Both the position numbers and the translations under genes were made by a program. Below are positions 16,059 through 23,868 of a stretch of DNA of 36,027 nucleotides, piece after piece. The notes beneath the pieces are model-generated. The model was not told where the DNA came from. It made no database searches and saw nothing but the letters and a program-made list of their open reading frames with translations. This DNA is from Candidatus Dormiibacterota bacterium (GTDB lineage Bacteria > Chloroflexota > Dormibacteria > Aeolococcales > Aeolococcaceae): assembly GCA_019245575.1 (NCBI GenBank), contig JAFARE010000044.1, positions 89,090-125,116 of the forward strand, written 5' to 3'. The stretch's first letter is position 1, and every line of letters starts with the position of its first letter.

Positions 16059-17225
16059 TCAGTTGCAGAGAGTGACGCTCTTCACAGCCAGCACGTGCGA
16101 TACGGCATCCACCAGGCGCGGGCGGGACAGCGCGCCATCGCGGACCGCCGCCACGATGGCGTCTACGGTCGCGCTGGTGGTTGACGCCACATGACTCGCG
16201 TCCGCGCTGAACAGAACCATGTCCGCGCCGGCCGCGATCGCGGCCACCGCCGCCTGTGGCACGGAGTACCCTGCTGCCGTCAGCGCCGTCGCTGACAGGG
16301 AGTCGGTCAGCACGAGTCCGTGGAAGCCGAGCTGGCCGCGCAGGATGCCTGTGATCACTGACGGCGAGACACTCGCCGGCACCGACGTAAGGCCTGGGAT
16401 GGAAGCGTTGGCCACCATCACCGCGGGCACATGCGCGGCGACGGCGTCGCGGAAGGGCTGCAGGCCCGACTGCTCCACCTGACTCCATGGCAGCGTGGCT
16501 GCCGGGGTGACGTCCGTGTTGCCCGTGGCGTTGCCGAGCCCAGGGAAATGCTTCATGACGGGTACGACGCCGCCCGCGCGCAACCCGTCTGCGAACGCCC
16601 GCCCGTCAGCCGACGCCACGACCGGATCGGTGCTGAAGGAACGTGTTCCGTCAGGATCGCGATTGTTTGGGCCGTCACCGCCGTCAAGATCGAGCACCGG
16701 CGCGAGGTCCATCGTCATTCCCGCGTCCCGCATGCGCGTGCCAAGGCCTTCAGCCAGCTGCTGGATCGTGGCTGCGTTCATCGTCGCCCCCATTGCGCGC
16801 GCCGACGGTACGTTGCCGACGAGGTTGGCCATGCGCTGCACGGCGCCTCCTTCCTCATCCGCCATGGTCAGCGGCTGGATGCCACTTGGTGCTGCTGCAG
16901 CAGTGACCGTCTGCAGTTGTGACGCGAGGTCCGACGGCGCGCTGCTGCCGAAGAGCAAGACTCCGCCTGCACCGGCGGCCACCTCCGGTGTTACCGCGCG
17001 CACATCTGACTCATCAACTGGAACGGCGATCGCCTGCTCGGCCAAGCGCATCGACGACCAGGTTTCGAGCACGGAAGCGTTTGAGCACGTCGCGGTCGTC
17101 GGGCCCGAGGGCCGAGCCAGCGACGGCGACGGTGATGATGGTGTCGACGCGCCGCAGGCGATGGTCCATGTGAGGAGGAGCGGTGTGAGCCAGGCCCGCT
17201 TAAGCAGGCGATCATCGGCTCCCAT
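16059..17225 (-). CDS. Glycoside hydrolase family 3 lipoprotein (beta-N-acetylhexosaminidase/LpqI-like)
   Basis: A 388-residue GH3 enzyme, predicted to remove beta-linked N-acetylglucosamine from cell-wall fragments outside the membrane. The signal ends in a lipobox TIAC (Cys24). TIM-barrel landmarks follow: VLLFGSSAPS near 95, LTMADEEGGAVQRM near 120, MTMDLAPVLDLDGG near 170, KHFPGLGNATGNTD near 225, and the nucleophile Asp in VLTDSLSATAL near 305. Size matches the lipoprotein NagZ homologue LpqI rather than the shorter cytosolic NagZ. In NagZ the loop after KHFPG ends in DSH, whose Asp-His dyad serves as acid/base. Here it reads GNTD, so the His is not at that place, as in some actinobacterial-type members. 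The gene converges on the PKD gene. Confidence 0.88.
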   Translation of the reverse strand: MGADDRLLKRAWLTPLLLTWTIACGASTPSSPSPSLARPSGPTTATCSNASVLETWSSMRLAEQAIAVPVDESDVRAVTPEVAAGAGGVLLFGSSAPSDLASQLQTVTAAAAPSGIQPLTMADEEGGAVQRMANLVGNVPSARAMGATMNAATIQQLAEGLGTRMRDAGMTMDLAPVLDLDGGDGPNNRDPDGTRSFSTDPVVASADGRAFADGLRAGGVVPVMKHFPGLGNATGNTDVTPAATLPWSQVEQSGLQPFRDAVAAHVPAVMVANASIPGLTSVPASVSPSVITGILRGQLGFHGLVLTDSLSATALTAAGYSVPQAAVAAIAAGADMVLFSADASHVASTTSATVDAIVAAVRDGALSRPRLVDAVSHVLAVKSVTLCN

Positions 17226-17322
17226 GTCGCGAGCATCGCACGGCCACTAGTCGACGTCTATGCGCTCAAAAGGGCCAGACATACCGGAAGTCCGAGGGCC
17301 CTGGCTCGCGAACCCCTCGGAT

Positions 17323-17508
17323 TCAGTCCTCCTTGTCGCGGGCAGCGTCCAGGGCGCCCTTCACCTTCTCACCGGCGTCGTCGGCGGCTTGCTCCACTTT
17401 GCCTGCCGCGTTCTGAGTCTGCCCTTCCGACTCGAGCCGCTTGTCGCCGGTCACCTTGCCCGCGATCTCTTTTATCTTGCCCTCGCCCTGCTTCTCATTG
17501 CCGCCCAT
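17323..17508 (-). CDS. CsbD family stress protein
   Basis: A 61-residue hydrophilic, helical protein. GEGKIKEIAGKVTGDKRLES near the N-terminus is the CsbD signature, followed by EGQTQNAAGKVEQA. CsbD proteins are abundant general-stress proteins (sigma-B regulon in Bacillus) of unknown mechanism. The ATG at 17508 is chosen because GGAGGAG (17514-17520, minus strand) sits at good distance; the open frame continues upstream but without such a site. It is the last chromosomal gene before the tRNA-Pro fragment, and stands alone. Confidence 0.9.
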   Translation of the reverse strand: MGGNEKQGEGKIKEIAGKVTGDKRLESEGQTQNAAGKVEQAADDAGEKVKGALDAARDKED

Positions 17509-17788
17509 GGGATCTCCTCCGTTGCTGTGAACTGCAGCCTCAGCCTTGCACAACCGTACCGGCGGGGGTACCCAGCGGAGCGGCGGTCGCCGACGCCCAA
17601 CCGCTCGATGACGAAGCCGTGCGTCTGGGGACATGCGGTTACCTCGCAGTCGGGCGCACTCCGTCGCTCTGCAGAGCCACCTAAGCGACGTGAGTTGGCG
17701 ACGACGGATACGGTCGCATTCCTCATCGTCGTCCCGGACTGTGCAGTGCGCATTCAGGTCGTATTCACAATTCCGAGTCAGATTGACG

Positions 17789-17833
17789 TGGTCGGGGCGC
17801 CCAGGCTCGAACTGGGGACCCCCTGCTCCCAAA
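17789..17833 (-). pseudogene. 3' half of a tRNA-Pro(UGG) gene, integration scar (att)
   Basis: On the minus strand, 17833 to 17789 reads as the second half of tRNA-Pro: anticodon loop TTTGGGA (anticodon TGG), 3' anticodon stem GCAGG, variable loop GGGTC, T-arm CCCAG-TTCGAGC-CTGGG with five perfect pairs, 3' acceptor CGCCCCG, discriminator A and encoded CCA. The layout matches tRNA-Pro base for base in segment lengths. The 5' half is absent: the expected CGGGGCG acceptor strand and CCTGC stem do not occur upstream. Such 3' halves remain at one end of elements integrated by tyrosine recombinases into tRNA genes. The orientation places the chromosome below 17789 and the element above 17833. Confidence 0.85.
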
Positions 17834-17907
17834 GTTGCGTTCGGGATTCGCCGAATTCAGCCCGAATTGAAGCCGAGTGGCCGTGATGGGCGCAAGCCTC
17901 CTGACTC
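17823..17907 (+). repeat. 85-bp att-like repeat, copy A (overlaps the tRNA-Pro core)
   Basis: First of four same-orientation copies. Its first 11 bases (CTGCTCCCAAA) are the complement of the tRNA-Pro anticodon loop and 3' stem. It then contains an AATTC-5 nt-GAATT inverted repeat at positions 32-46 of the unit and ends with the 18-mer GCGCAAGCCTCCTGACTC. Copies A, B and D align without gaps over 85 bases. From 17908 to 18541 I see no gene: the stretch is mixed-composition non-coding DNA. Confidence 0.75.
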
Positions 17908-18541
17908 CGGAGCGCGCCAAACTGTCCGGCACCACCAACCACATCTGGGCGGGCATTGGGAGCCCCGATGATCCTCAAGGCTCCCGTAGCGGCATTCACG
18001 AAAAGCCGCGGCACGCCGCCTAGCCGTGTGGCCCATGGCTTAAGTCTCTGCCGAAGCGACCTAGCCACTGCAACCCAGTATATGTTCCGTCACGGTTGTT
18101 GAGACCAAGAAGAGACATTCCCCCACTGCTGCCCGGTCGACTTGGCTTCCGCGGCCCAGGGCTTCTGCAGGCTGTAGCCCTGCGTTACGACACGTCCACG
18201 ACAGCTCGACCTATTCGTCCGACGTGGATTGTTTGGTCGGTCCTAGCGTCCAGCGATATGCGGCAGGCCGGCCAGGTGAGAACAACGCGTCACCGAGGCG
18301 TAGCTCATGCGGTTGGCCAGTCGGCGGTCCTGTTCTCGTTGAGCCGGCACTCAAATGCAGGGCAAATCCACTCGGCACCGGATTGCCTCTCTTACCGTTC
18401 CGAGCGAAGACTGCGTCCCAGCACTTCGGTGGGCCTGGCCTTTCCGAGTTCGAGCTGGCCTCCTGTTGCACAAACGCCAGCAGTAGTGTCGTATTTGCCT
18501 CCTTGAAGGCGTCCCGCCGATGGTGTAAGAAACAAGCTGAA

Positions 18542-19693
18542 TTGCGCGAGGCCATTTACATCGTAACCGCCGACGGCGGCCTTTCCGAGGCGCCACGGAC
18601 TCCATATTCGCTTGAGGCGGAGTTGCAGGAGCTTGTGGCTGCACATCCCGACCTGCTAGCGGGAGACCAGATCGATCGCGACCGACCCCGTCGGTGGCGG
18701 CTGATCCGCCGAGAGGCTCCCGTCGGTTCCGCAACGGCACGAGCTCGATGGTCACTCGACCATCTCTTCGTCGATCAGGACGCAACACCCACCCTCGTCG
18801 AGGCCAAACGAGGAGGAAACCCTGAGGCACGTCGGGAGGTGGTTGCTCAGCTACTGGAATACGCAGCCAACGGAACGTTGTACTGGCCATTAGACGATCT
18901 GCGCTCGTGGTTTGAGCAGCAATTCCAGGGCGACAATGATGCGGCAGCACGATCCATCGGAGAGCTTACCGGTACAGCCGACATCGACGCGGAAGGCTAC
19001 GACGACTTCTGGCGTCGTGTCGGTGAGAACCTCCGGGAACGAAGGGTTCGTCTCATCTTTGTAGCCGACGAGATACCGTCTGAGCTCAAGACGCTGGTCG
19101 AGTTTCTCAACGAGCAAATGTCGATCGACGTTCTGGCGATCGAGATCGCGCAGTACGCGGATGGGCACCGCAAACTCCTGCGTCCGCAATTGGTCGGCCA
19201 GACGGAGCGTGCTCGAGCCAAACCCGACAGCGCCGGCCCGATAGAGCGACCCACGCCATGGTCGGAGGCGGAAATCCTCGATCAGATAGCCTCCGACTTG
19301 CGCCCAAGGGCCGCTGAGATCTTGGACTGGGCGCACCGACAGCCCGATATGGTCGTCGCGGGTAACCAAGGATATTCGCACCCCCATCTAAGTCTCTTTG
19401 TCCAGGGCGCTAACGGCACCCGGATATGCATCCTTCGGGTTCGAGTGAACCCTGAACAGTTCGTGGCGGTGCCTTTCAAGCGCATGACGACGCATCCGCC
19501 GTTTACTGATCAAGCTGAGAAGCAGCGTCTATTCGCTCTGCTGCAGGCGCGGGGCTTCCGCATCAACGCAGAAGACGCAGCGCATGCGGGTGGCGCCTAC
19601 CTAGACGAGGTTCACCTCAACGCCAATGGCGGCGTAGGTAGTCTTCTGCAGCTAGTTGAGAGCTACTCGAGTCGCCTTCGGATGGGCCGCTAG
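18542..19693 (+). CDS. PD-(D/E)XK nuclease-like protein
   Basis: A protein of about 383 residues. N-terminal residues ~15-40 read LEAELQELVAAHPDLLAGDQ, the lead-in common in NucS/DUF91-like nucleases. It is followed by a restriction-endonuclease-like core: D73 in WSLDHLFVDQD and E87-x-K89 in LVEAKRG, then an alpha helix with RREVVAQLLEYAANG. This D...ExK set with the downstream helix supports a metal-dependent nuclease fold. The remaining ~250 residues are unassigned but include a regular alpha/beta C-terminal domain. The frame opens at 18224 (ATG), but the first 106 residues look non-coding; I prefer the TTG at 18542, though its RBS is weak. Three small overlapping genes follow within 30 bp and may be co-transcribed. 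Confidence 0.75.
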   Translation: MREAIYIVTADGGLSEAPRTPYSLEAELQELVAAHPDLLAGDQIDRDRPRRWRLIRREAPVGSATARARWSLDHLFVDQDATPTLVEAKRGGNPEARREVVAQLLEYAANGTLYWPLDDLRSWFEQQFQGDNDAAARSIGELTGTADIDAEGYDDFWRRVGENLRERRVRLIFVADEIPSELKTLVEFLNEQMSIDVLAIEIAQYADGHRKLLRPQLVGQTERARAKPDSAGPIERPTPWSEAEILDQIASDLRPRAAEILDWAHRQPDMVVAGNQGYSHPHLSLFVQGANGTRICILRVRVNPEQFVAVPFKRMTTHPPFTDQAEKQRLFALLQARGFRINAEDAAHAGGAYLDEVHLNANGGVGSLLQLVESYSSRLRMGR

Positions 19694-19723
19694 GACAGGC
19701 TTCAGCGAGAATCGGATGTCAGG

Positions 19724-19978
19724 ATGAGGCTGACGCACCAGATCGCCGACGACGTCAAGGCCATCGAGGACACACTGATGGACAAGTCGCCGTCGCTGGC
19801 GGAGGTGGAGCAGGGTATTGATGACGTGAATGCAGTACTCGCTGGTGTCGTGATCGACCTGCTCGACCCTTCGCCTTTGGAGCAACGGGTGATGGACACC
19901 GCCCATTGGCTTCATCACTGGGCAGCTTCGCTTGAGAGCGGCCACATCGCCGCAGGAGACGCAGCGCCCAATGCCTGA
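19724..19978 (+). CDS. Small hypothetical protein, first of three overlapping genes
   Basis: An 84-residue acidic, helical protein (IADDVKAIEDTLMDKSPSLAEVEQGIDDVNAVL..., quoted in parts: IADDVKAIEDTLMDK and SPSLAEVEQGIDDVNAVL). It begins 30 bp after the nuclease-like gene and overlaps the next gene by 8 bp. No family recognised. Support comes from the tight overlaps and protein-like composition. Its acidic character would suit an antitoxin or inhibitor, but nothing in the sequence proves it. Confidence 0.55.
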   Translation: MRLTHQIADDVKAIEDTLMDKSPSLAEVEQGIDDVNAVLAGVVIDLLDPSPLEQRVMDTAHWLHHWAASLESGHIAAGDAAPNA

Positions 19979-20165
19979 CAACAACGACGTGGTCAACCTC
20001 GATGCCGACCTTGCGGCCGCCGACTCGCTTCGCAAGCTCGATGCGCTGAAGCTCTTTCTTGCGCCCGGCACCGACCGAATCCAATTTCTGCAGACTCGCG
20101 GTCTCTGGCGAGCTGATCCGCAAACGATCGTCGCCTACGCGAAGAAGCAGGGCTATCCGATATGA
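19971..20165 (+). CDS. Small hypothetical protein, second of three overlapping genes
   Basis: A 64-residue protein starting at the ATG at 19971, with GGAG at 19954-19957 upstream, and overlapping the previous gene by 8 bp. Residues ~10-45 are a charged helix (LDADLAAADSLRKLDALKLF) and the end (RADPQTIVAYAKKQGYPI) is alpha-helical. Its stop overlaps the next start (ATGA at 20162). No family recognised. Confidence 0.55.
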   Translation: MPDNNDVVNLDADLAAADSLRKLDALKLFLAPGTDRIQFLQTRGLWRADPQTIVAYAKKQGYPI

Positions 20166-20446
20166 GCCGGATTGCTGACATCATTCAGCAGTATCGCGCA
20201 GGAAAGCTCACCACCGATCAGTTGATCGACACTCTTGCGCGATACCCTTTCGCTGTCCCAACCCCGGTGAACGACGATCCGCAGGTTGAGGACTGGGACG
20301 GTCGCTTTTCGCAACCGGGAACATTCGACGAACTCGACGACCTCGCCTCTGCCGGTCTGATATCTCGCGACATTCTCGTGCGCGTTCTCAGACAGCGGGA
20401 AGCGCTGGCCAAGAAGGGGCGCAATACGCCAGCGTCCACAGCTTAA
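20162..20446 (+). CDS. Small hypothetical protein, third of three overlapping genes
   Basis: A 94-residue protein starting in an ATGA overlap. It opens MSRIADIIQQYRAGKLTTDQ, followed by a short loop with Trp and GTFDELDDLASAGLISRDIL, then a basic tail. The pattern of a helix plus 'GTFDELDDLASAGLIS' looks like a small helical adaptor or regulator; I cannot name the family. Together with the two preceding genes it forms a translationally coupled trio behind the nuclease-like gene, ended by repeat copy B about 100 bp downstream. Confidence 0.6.
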   Translation: MSRIADIIQQYRAGKLTTDQLIDTLARYPFAVPTPVNDDPQVEDWDGRFSQPGTFDELDDLASAGLISRDILVRVLRQREALAKKGRNTPASTA

Positions 20447-20543
20447 CCATGGCGACTTTACTGTCGTCTCGGATCCTTTTCTGCCGACCCGCGGGGTGCC
20501 ACCTCCGAGGCCTCACTCTCGCGTCGGGGCGACTACTAATCGC

Positions 20544-20628
20544 CTGACTCTGAAGCCCTCGTCGAGGCTCGCCGTATTCATGCTGAATTCAACGACAGGC
20601 CTCGCTTCACGCGCAAGCCTCCTGACTC
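20544..20628 (+). repeat. 85-bp att-like repeat, copy B
   Basis: Aligns ungapped with copies A and D; against D I count about 59 of 85 identical bases. It contains CCTCG-T-CGAGG and ATTCA-TGC-TGAAT inverted repeats and ends with the exact 18-mer shared with A and D. The tRNA-like core is more diverged (CTGACTC). GTCGGGGCG, identical to the end of the tRNA fragment, occurs 21 bases upstream (20523-20531) and may be a remnant. The rest of the gap 20447-20779 holds no other feature I can see. Confidence 0.75.
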
Positions 20629-20779
20629 ATGTAGCGAGCTCAGCCCCGCCTTGCCCACGCCTTTGCCAGGGTCGACCGGAAGCTCCGTCCTCAGACCTCG
20701 GCCCCGGAAATTGGGTAAGCCCCACAAGGCGCTTCACCCAGCAGAGGCCACCATATGGGATCCAGTGCATGATCTGGCC

Positions 20780-21559
20780 ATGCGCGAGCAGGGAGAGATA
20801 TTCACCGCCGTCGTGACGGGTGTCGGTCGTCGGCGTGGAATCGCTGCGGCAGTGTGCCGAGCGTTGGTGCGTGAGGGCTGGCACGTCAGCGCCTCGGGGT
20901 GGCCCGACTACGACAGTCAAGCGCCCTGGACGGATCAAGCTCTTGATGACTTGCGGCCTCTTACGAAGGAACTGCAGGCGAGCGGCCGGTTCGACTGGCG
21001 GCCACTCGATCTATCGTCGCCCAGCGCGGCTCGGGAGCTCTTCGAGAGCATCAATGACGACGGACGCTCCGTAGCGGCGCTCGTCGTCGTGCATGCACGC
21101 TCCTTAGCTGGCGGGTTACTCGAGGTCACCCCCGCTGAATTCGATCATCACGTCGCCGTTAACGCCCGTGGTACGCTGCTCCTGATCCAAGAGTTCGCAC
21201 GCCGGTGGCGCGACGACATTGGAATCGGCCGGATCCTCACATTCATTAGCAGTCCGCCTCTAGGCGGCGAGCTTGCGTATGCCGCGAGCAAGGGTGCGCT
21301 TGAGTGGCTCACGCTTTCTGCTGCCGCTGACCTAGCCCCACGCGGGATCACGGTGAACGCTATCGCCCCGGGTCCAATCGACACTGGGTGGATGTCAGCA
21401 GCGACCGAGGCGCGGATACGCGACACGGCGCCGTTCGGTCGAGCTGCCTCCCCCGACGACGTTGCCGAGCTCGTTGCCTTCCTGTGCTCGGAGCGCGGAC
21501 GCGGAATCACTGGACAGGTCATCCACTGCGACGGCGGCTGGAGCACGCTACGCGGTTAG
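20780..21559 (+). CDS. Short-chain dehydrogenase/reductase (SDR)
   Basis: A 259-residue classical SDR, a NAD(P)H-dependent oxidoreductase. The ATG at 20780 is chosen because the Rossmann strand begins a few residues later (AVVTGVGRRRGIAAAVCRAL, the TGxxxGIG-type nucleotide loop); the open frame upstream has no SDR content. Other landmarks are VNARGTLLLIQEF (N-A-G-type stabilising helix), the catalytic Ser in FISSPP, and YAASK (Tyr and Lys catalytic pair). The segment after it, GITVNAIAPGPIDTGWM, is followed by the C-terminal GQVIHCDGGW. Length is standard (about 250). The strand order and motifs resemble FabG-like enzymes, but the substrate is unknown. It lies alone between repeat copies B and C, apart from the HTH gene on the other strand. 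Confidence 0.9.
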   Translation: MREQGEIFTAVVTGVGRRRGIAAAVCRALVREGWHVSASGWPDYDSQAPWTDQALDDLRPLTKELQASGRFDWRPLDLSSPSAARELFESINDDGRSVAALVVVHARSLAGGLLEVTPAEFDHHVAVNARGTLLLIQEFARRWRDDIGIGRILTFISSPPLGGELAYAASKGALEWLTLSAAADLAPRGITVNAIAPGPIDTGWMSAATEARIRDTAPFGRAASPDDVAELVAFLCSERGRGITGQVIHCDGGWSTLRG

Positions 21560-21762
21560 CCGCTCGCGATAGAGGGGTGGCGTCAAAGGCCGTACACGCC
21601 GAGGAGCTGCGCGAGATGGCAAATCAAAGCTGATCCCAGTTCGATCGCGCGTCGAAACACGCCTCCGAGGCTCGTGGGCAATTCTGCGCTACGGCCCTAA
21701 GGCTGCGCCACAAGCAAGTTGAAAACACCGCGTGAACGGCTCGATCGACATCTGTCTCTAGA

Positions 21763-22020
21763 TCAGCGGCGGCGGGTCGCGCGGCTACCGCGTCGAGGCA
21801 CCGACGGCCAAGCTAATGACGCGGGACGCGAGCGTTGCTCAAGAAATCGCTCGAGCTGGGGCAGCGTGATGCGAATCGTTCGTGGGCCGAGGCGACTAAC
21901 TACAAGGTCACCGCTCGCGATCCAGCGGCCTATCTGCCTCTCGCTCACGCCCAGCATTCGCGCAGCCTGAGCCTTGGTATACAGCTGCAAGGGCAGCGCC
22001 GGCTCATCCGAGGCGGTCAT
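21763..22020 (-). CDS. Excisionase-like helix-turn-helix DNA-binding protein
   Basis: An 85-residue protein with a MerR/excisionase-type (HTH_17) domain: YTKAQAARMLGVSERQIGRW, then IASGDLVVSRLGPRTIRI and the end helix LPQLERFLEQR. The tail is very basic (RRGSRATRRR). AGGAG lies at good distance upstream of the ATG at 22020. Such proteins serve as excisionases (Xis) of integrated elements or as small regulators. The neighbouring repeat copy C starts about 190 bp upstream on the plus strand map. Without an integrase nearby, excisionase function is inference. Confidence 0.8.
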   Translation of the reverse strand: MTASDEPALPLQLYTKAQAARMLGVSERQIGRWIASGDLVVSRLGPRTIRITLPQLERFLEQRSRPASLAWPSVPRRGSRATRRR

Positions 22021-22208
22021 AAGGCTCCTGGTGTCCGAGGATTTGCCGAGCGCGGAGCTACCATATCGTCAGACTTCGTCGGCCCCTGTCGATCTGGTAC
22101 TCAGTCGCAAGAGTTCGGGCCGCGTATTCTGTCGCTGCGCGTTCCACGTTGATACGAGGTGCGCACACGACCGACCAGAGGCTAGGCCACATGGCTGGAC
22201 CTCGGCTC

Positions 22209-22294
22209 CGGCTCCAAAAGCGCCATCCGATGCTGGTGGTATTCAGGCTGAATTCAAGCGCAGCCAACCGTTTCTGCGCAAGCCGCCGTCACTC
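22209..22294 (+). repeat. 86-bp att-like repeat, copy C (most diverged)
   Basis: One base longer than the others. It keeps the core-like CGGCTCCAAAAG start, the ATTCA-GGC-TGAAT inverted repeat and a mutated tail GCGCAAGCCGCCGTCACTC. It lies in the gap between the HTH gene (starting at 22020) and the SHOCT gene end (22331); I see nothing else in that gap. Confidence 0.6.
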
Positions 22295-22330
22295 CGACGC
22301 TCGCTAGCGGAGGGTTGTGTAGTCGATGGT

Positions 22331-22912
22331 TTACTGGCCTTTGCCAAGTAGTCGCGTCTTTGCCAAGGCGAACTCGTCGTCACTAAGGGCTCCCTGATCT
22401 CGAAGTTTCGCCAACTTACCCAATTCGTCTGCCAACCCCAAGTCGCCATGCGGTGGGACCCCCCCGGCGGATGTGAGCGCGCCGACTAGCTCCGATTGCT
22501 GCGCAGCGGCGTACGAAGGAATGCCATGCTGGGTCATCCACGACGAGAGCATTCCAGCAACCTCAATCGGGGCTTTACCGTCGATAAGGAAGAATACGGT
22601 GCTTCCATCGCTCGTTCGGATGGTGAGCCAAGTCTCATCTCGCTCGCCTCGCGCGCCCAGCGCTCCCGCAAGTCCAAACAAGACCTCGGATCCGAACTTG
22701 GAGGTGGCAACTTCCCGGCCACCGATGTCGATACTCTCGATCGCCAGCAGCATGATGACGCAGTGCTTCGGGTTGTAGATCCCTAGGCCGACGCGGTCAT
22801 CCGTGAAGATAAGGTTGCCCTTCTTCTTCGCACTCGCTCCGGGCAACCCACCCAGATACGCTGCTGACAGGAAGGATATCTTCGCCAACTCAGTTGCTCC
22901 CTGACCCGGCAC
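22331..22912 (-). CDS. SHOCT domain protein with a PH-like beta domain
   Basis: A 193-residue protein. Residues ~28-130 form a beta-rich domain (GNLIFTDDRVGLGIYNP, ETWLTIRTSDGSTVFFLIDG) compatible with a bacterial PH-like fold. The C-terminus is a SHOCT motif: LADELGKLAKLRDQGALSDD followed by EFALAKTRLLG, a short helical hairpin common at protein ends in mobile DNA. The GTG at 22912 is used; a TTG at 22888 with GGGAG upstream is an attractive alternative. Function unknown; SHOCT proteins often act in oligomerisation or regulation. Confidence 0.8.
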   Translation of the reverse strand: MPGQGATELAKISFLSAAYLGGLPGASAKKKGNLIFTDDRVGLGIYNPKHCVIMLLAIESIDIGGREVATSKFGSEVLFGLAGALGARGERDETWLTIRTSDGSTVFFLIDGKAPIEVAGMLSSWMTQHGIPSYAAAQQSELVGALTSAGGVPPHGDLGLADELGKLAKLRDQGALSDDEFALAKTRLLGKGQ

Positions 22913-23495
22913 AGATCAGAACAAGTTGCCGAGATTGTCGCACGGAGGCGCATCCTGACCACCGTGTTGCGTGCTCAGCCTTCTCGAGCTGCGGTGGCGA
23001 GAAGGGCGTGGGCTTGCGCCCGCAGAAAGCGGTCCCACGTCGGTCCGATCCGACTGTGCACCAAGAGCCTCATGCTCAATTAGGCGGGACGGCCGGGACT
23101 GAATTCGGTATACACCATCCCGGCTGCTGTGGGGGTGAGGTAATTGGTCGCGTCGAGTGCGACGGTTTCGCCCTCGGTTATTGCCGGCTAGTTGCAGTCT
23201 TCGGCGACACAACTCTAGCGACCACAGGTTGCAGCTGCTTAGCGGAGGCGTCCCGCTCAGCTCGTAATAGCCTCCGTTGCATGCACCGTGACCCAACGCG
23301 CTCGCGAGACGTGGGTCTCGTGTGTGAGAACGACAGGGGCTCGCCGCTTGGGACTGGCTTCGACACACGGTGGCTACTGGATCTGCATAAGCCGATAAGA
23401 GAGCCGAATCTTCTCTGCACAAGGGCGGTCGTGGCCGGTGCCGTGCAATGATCCTCGGGATGGTTACTCCAAGTGCCGTGCCACGTGAGGATCAC
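22913..23495. other. 583-bp stretch without a convincing gene
   Basis: Open frames here have no protein-like composition. It contains an inverted repeat GCCGGGA (23092-23098) / TCCCGGC (23118-23124) with a 19-nt loop, and otherwise nothing I can name. It lies inside the repeat-bounded module C-D, upstream of the small gene at 23496. Confidence 0.5.
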
Positions 23496-23828
23496 ATGAC
23501 AGATCCTCGACGATCACTCGCGGGCCGCATCGGTGCCCATACCCTGCATTCGCAGCACGACAGTCGCGACTTGACTGCCCATGCACGAGCAGCATTCCTC
23601 GCGCGCTTCGAGCGCGAGGTCGATCCTGAGGTCAGCCTCGAGCCGGGCGAGCGCAGACGACGCGCAGCCCAGGCGAGGAAGGCATACTTCGCGCGACTTG
23701 CATTTCTGTCAGCTGAGAGCCGTCGTTCGAACGCGCCCTCGGTGAAGAACGCTGCGAGTCCGTCACCCCGCGGCGCGGCGCAACTTGGCCGCCCCCCACG
23801 TCATGGTGGCCGCCTCAGCTCAAGCTGA
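23496..23828 (+). CDS. Small Arg-rich hypothetical protein
   Basis: A 110-residue protein. The ATG at 23496 has GTGAGG upstream and begins MTDPRRSLAGRIGAHTLHS. Residues ~25-75 (TAHARAAFLARFEREVDPEV, GERRRRAAQARKAYFARLAF) form basic helices of a kind I recall from many uncharacterised actinobacterial proteins encoded near mobile or regulatory genes. The C-terminal 30 residues are Ser/Pro/Gly-rich and probably disordered. A longer frame upstream (from 23448) is less likely. Function unknown. Confidence 0.65.
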   Translation: MTDPRRSLAGRIGAHTLHSQHDSRDLTAHARAAFLARFEREVDPEVSLEPGERRRRAAQARKAYFARLAFLSAESRRSNAPSVKNAASPSPRGAAQLGRPPRHGGRLSSS

Positions 23829-23868
23829 CGACGCGCTCTCTCGATCCTCCGCGTGACCCTAAGGCCCC

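Noticed and set aside
17789-17880. Complete tRNA-Pro gene
   Set aside because: D-arm, 5' acceptor and 5' anticodon stem are absent; only the 3' half is present.
17260-17886. Plus-strand 208-residue open frame over the CsbD and tRNA regions
   Set aside because: It runs antisense to CsbD and through the tRNA-Pro fragment; the APRLELGTPCSQ segment is a typical translation across the reverse of a tRNA.
18224-18541. N-terminal extension of the nuclease-like protein from the ATG at 18224
   Set aside because: The first 106 residues look like non-coding translation, and the family-like part begins just after the TTG at 18542.
22894-23451. Plus-strand 185-residue and minus-strand 168-residue open frames
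   Set aside because: Cys/Arg/Ser-rich composition with no secondary-structure pattern; no RBS.
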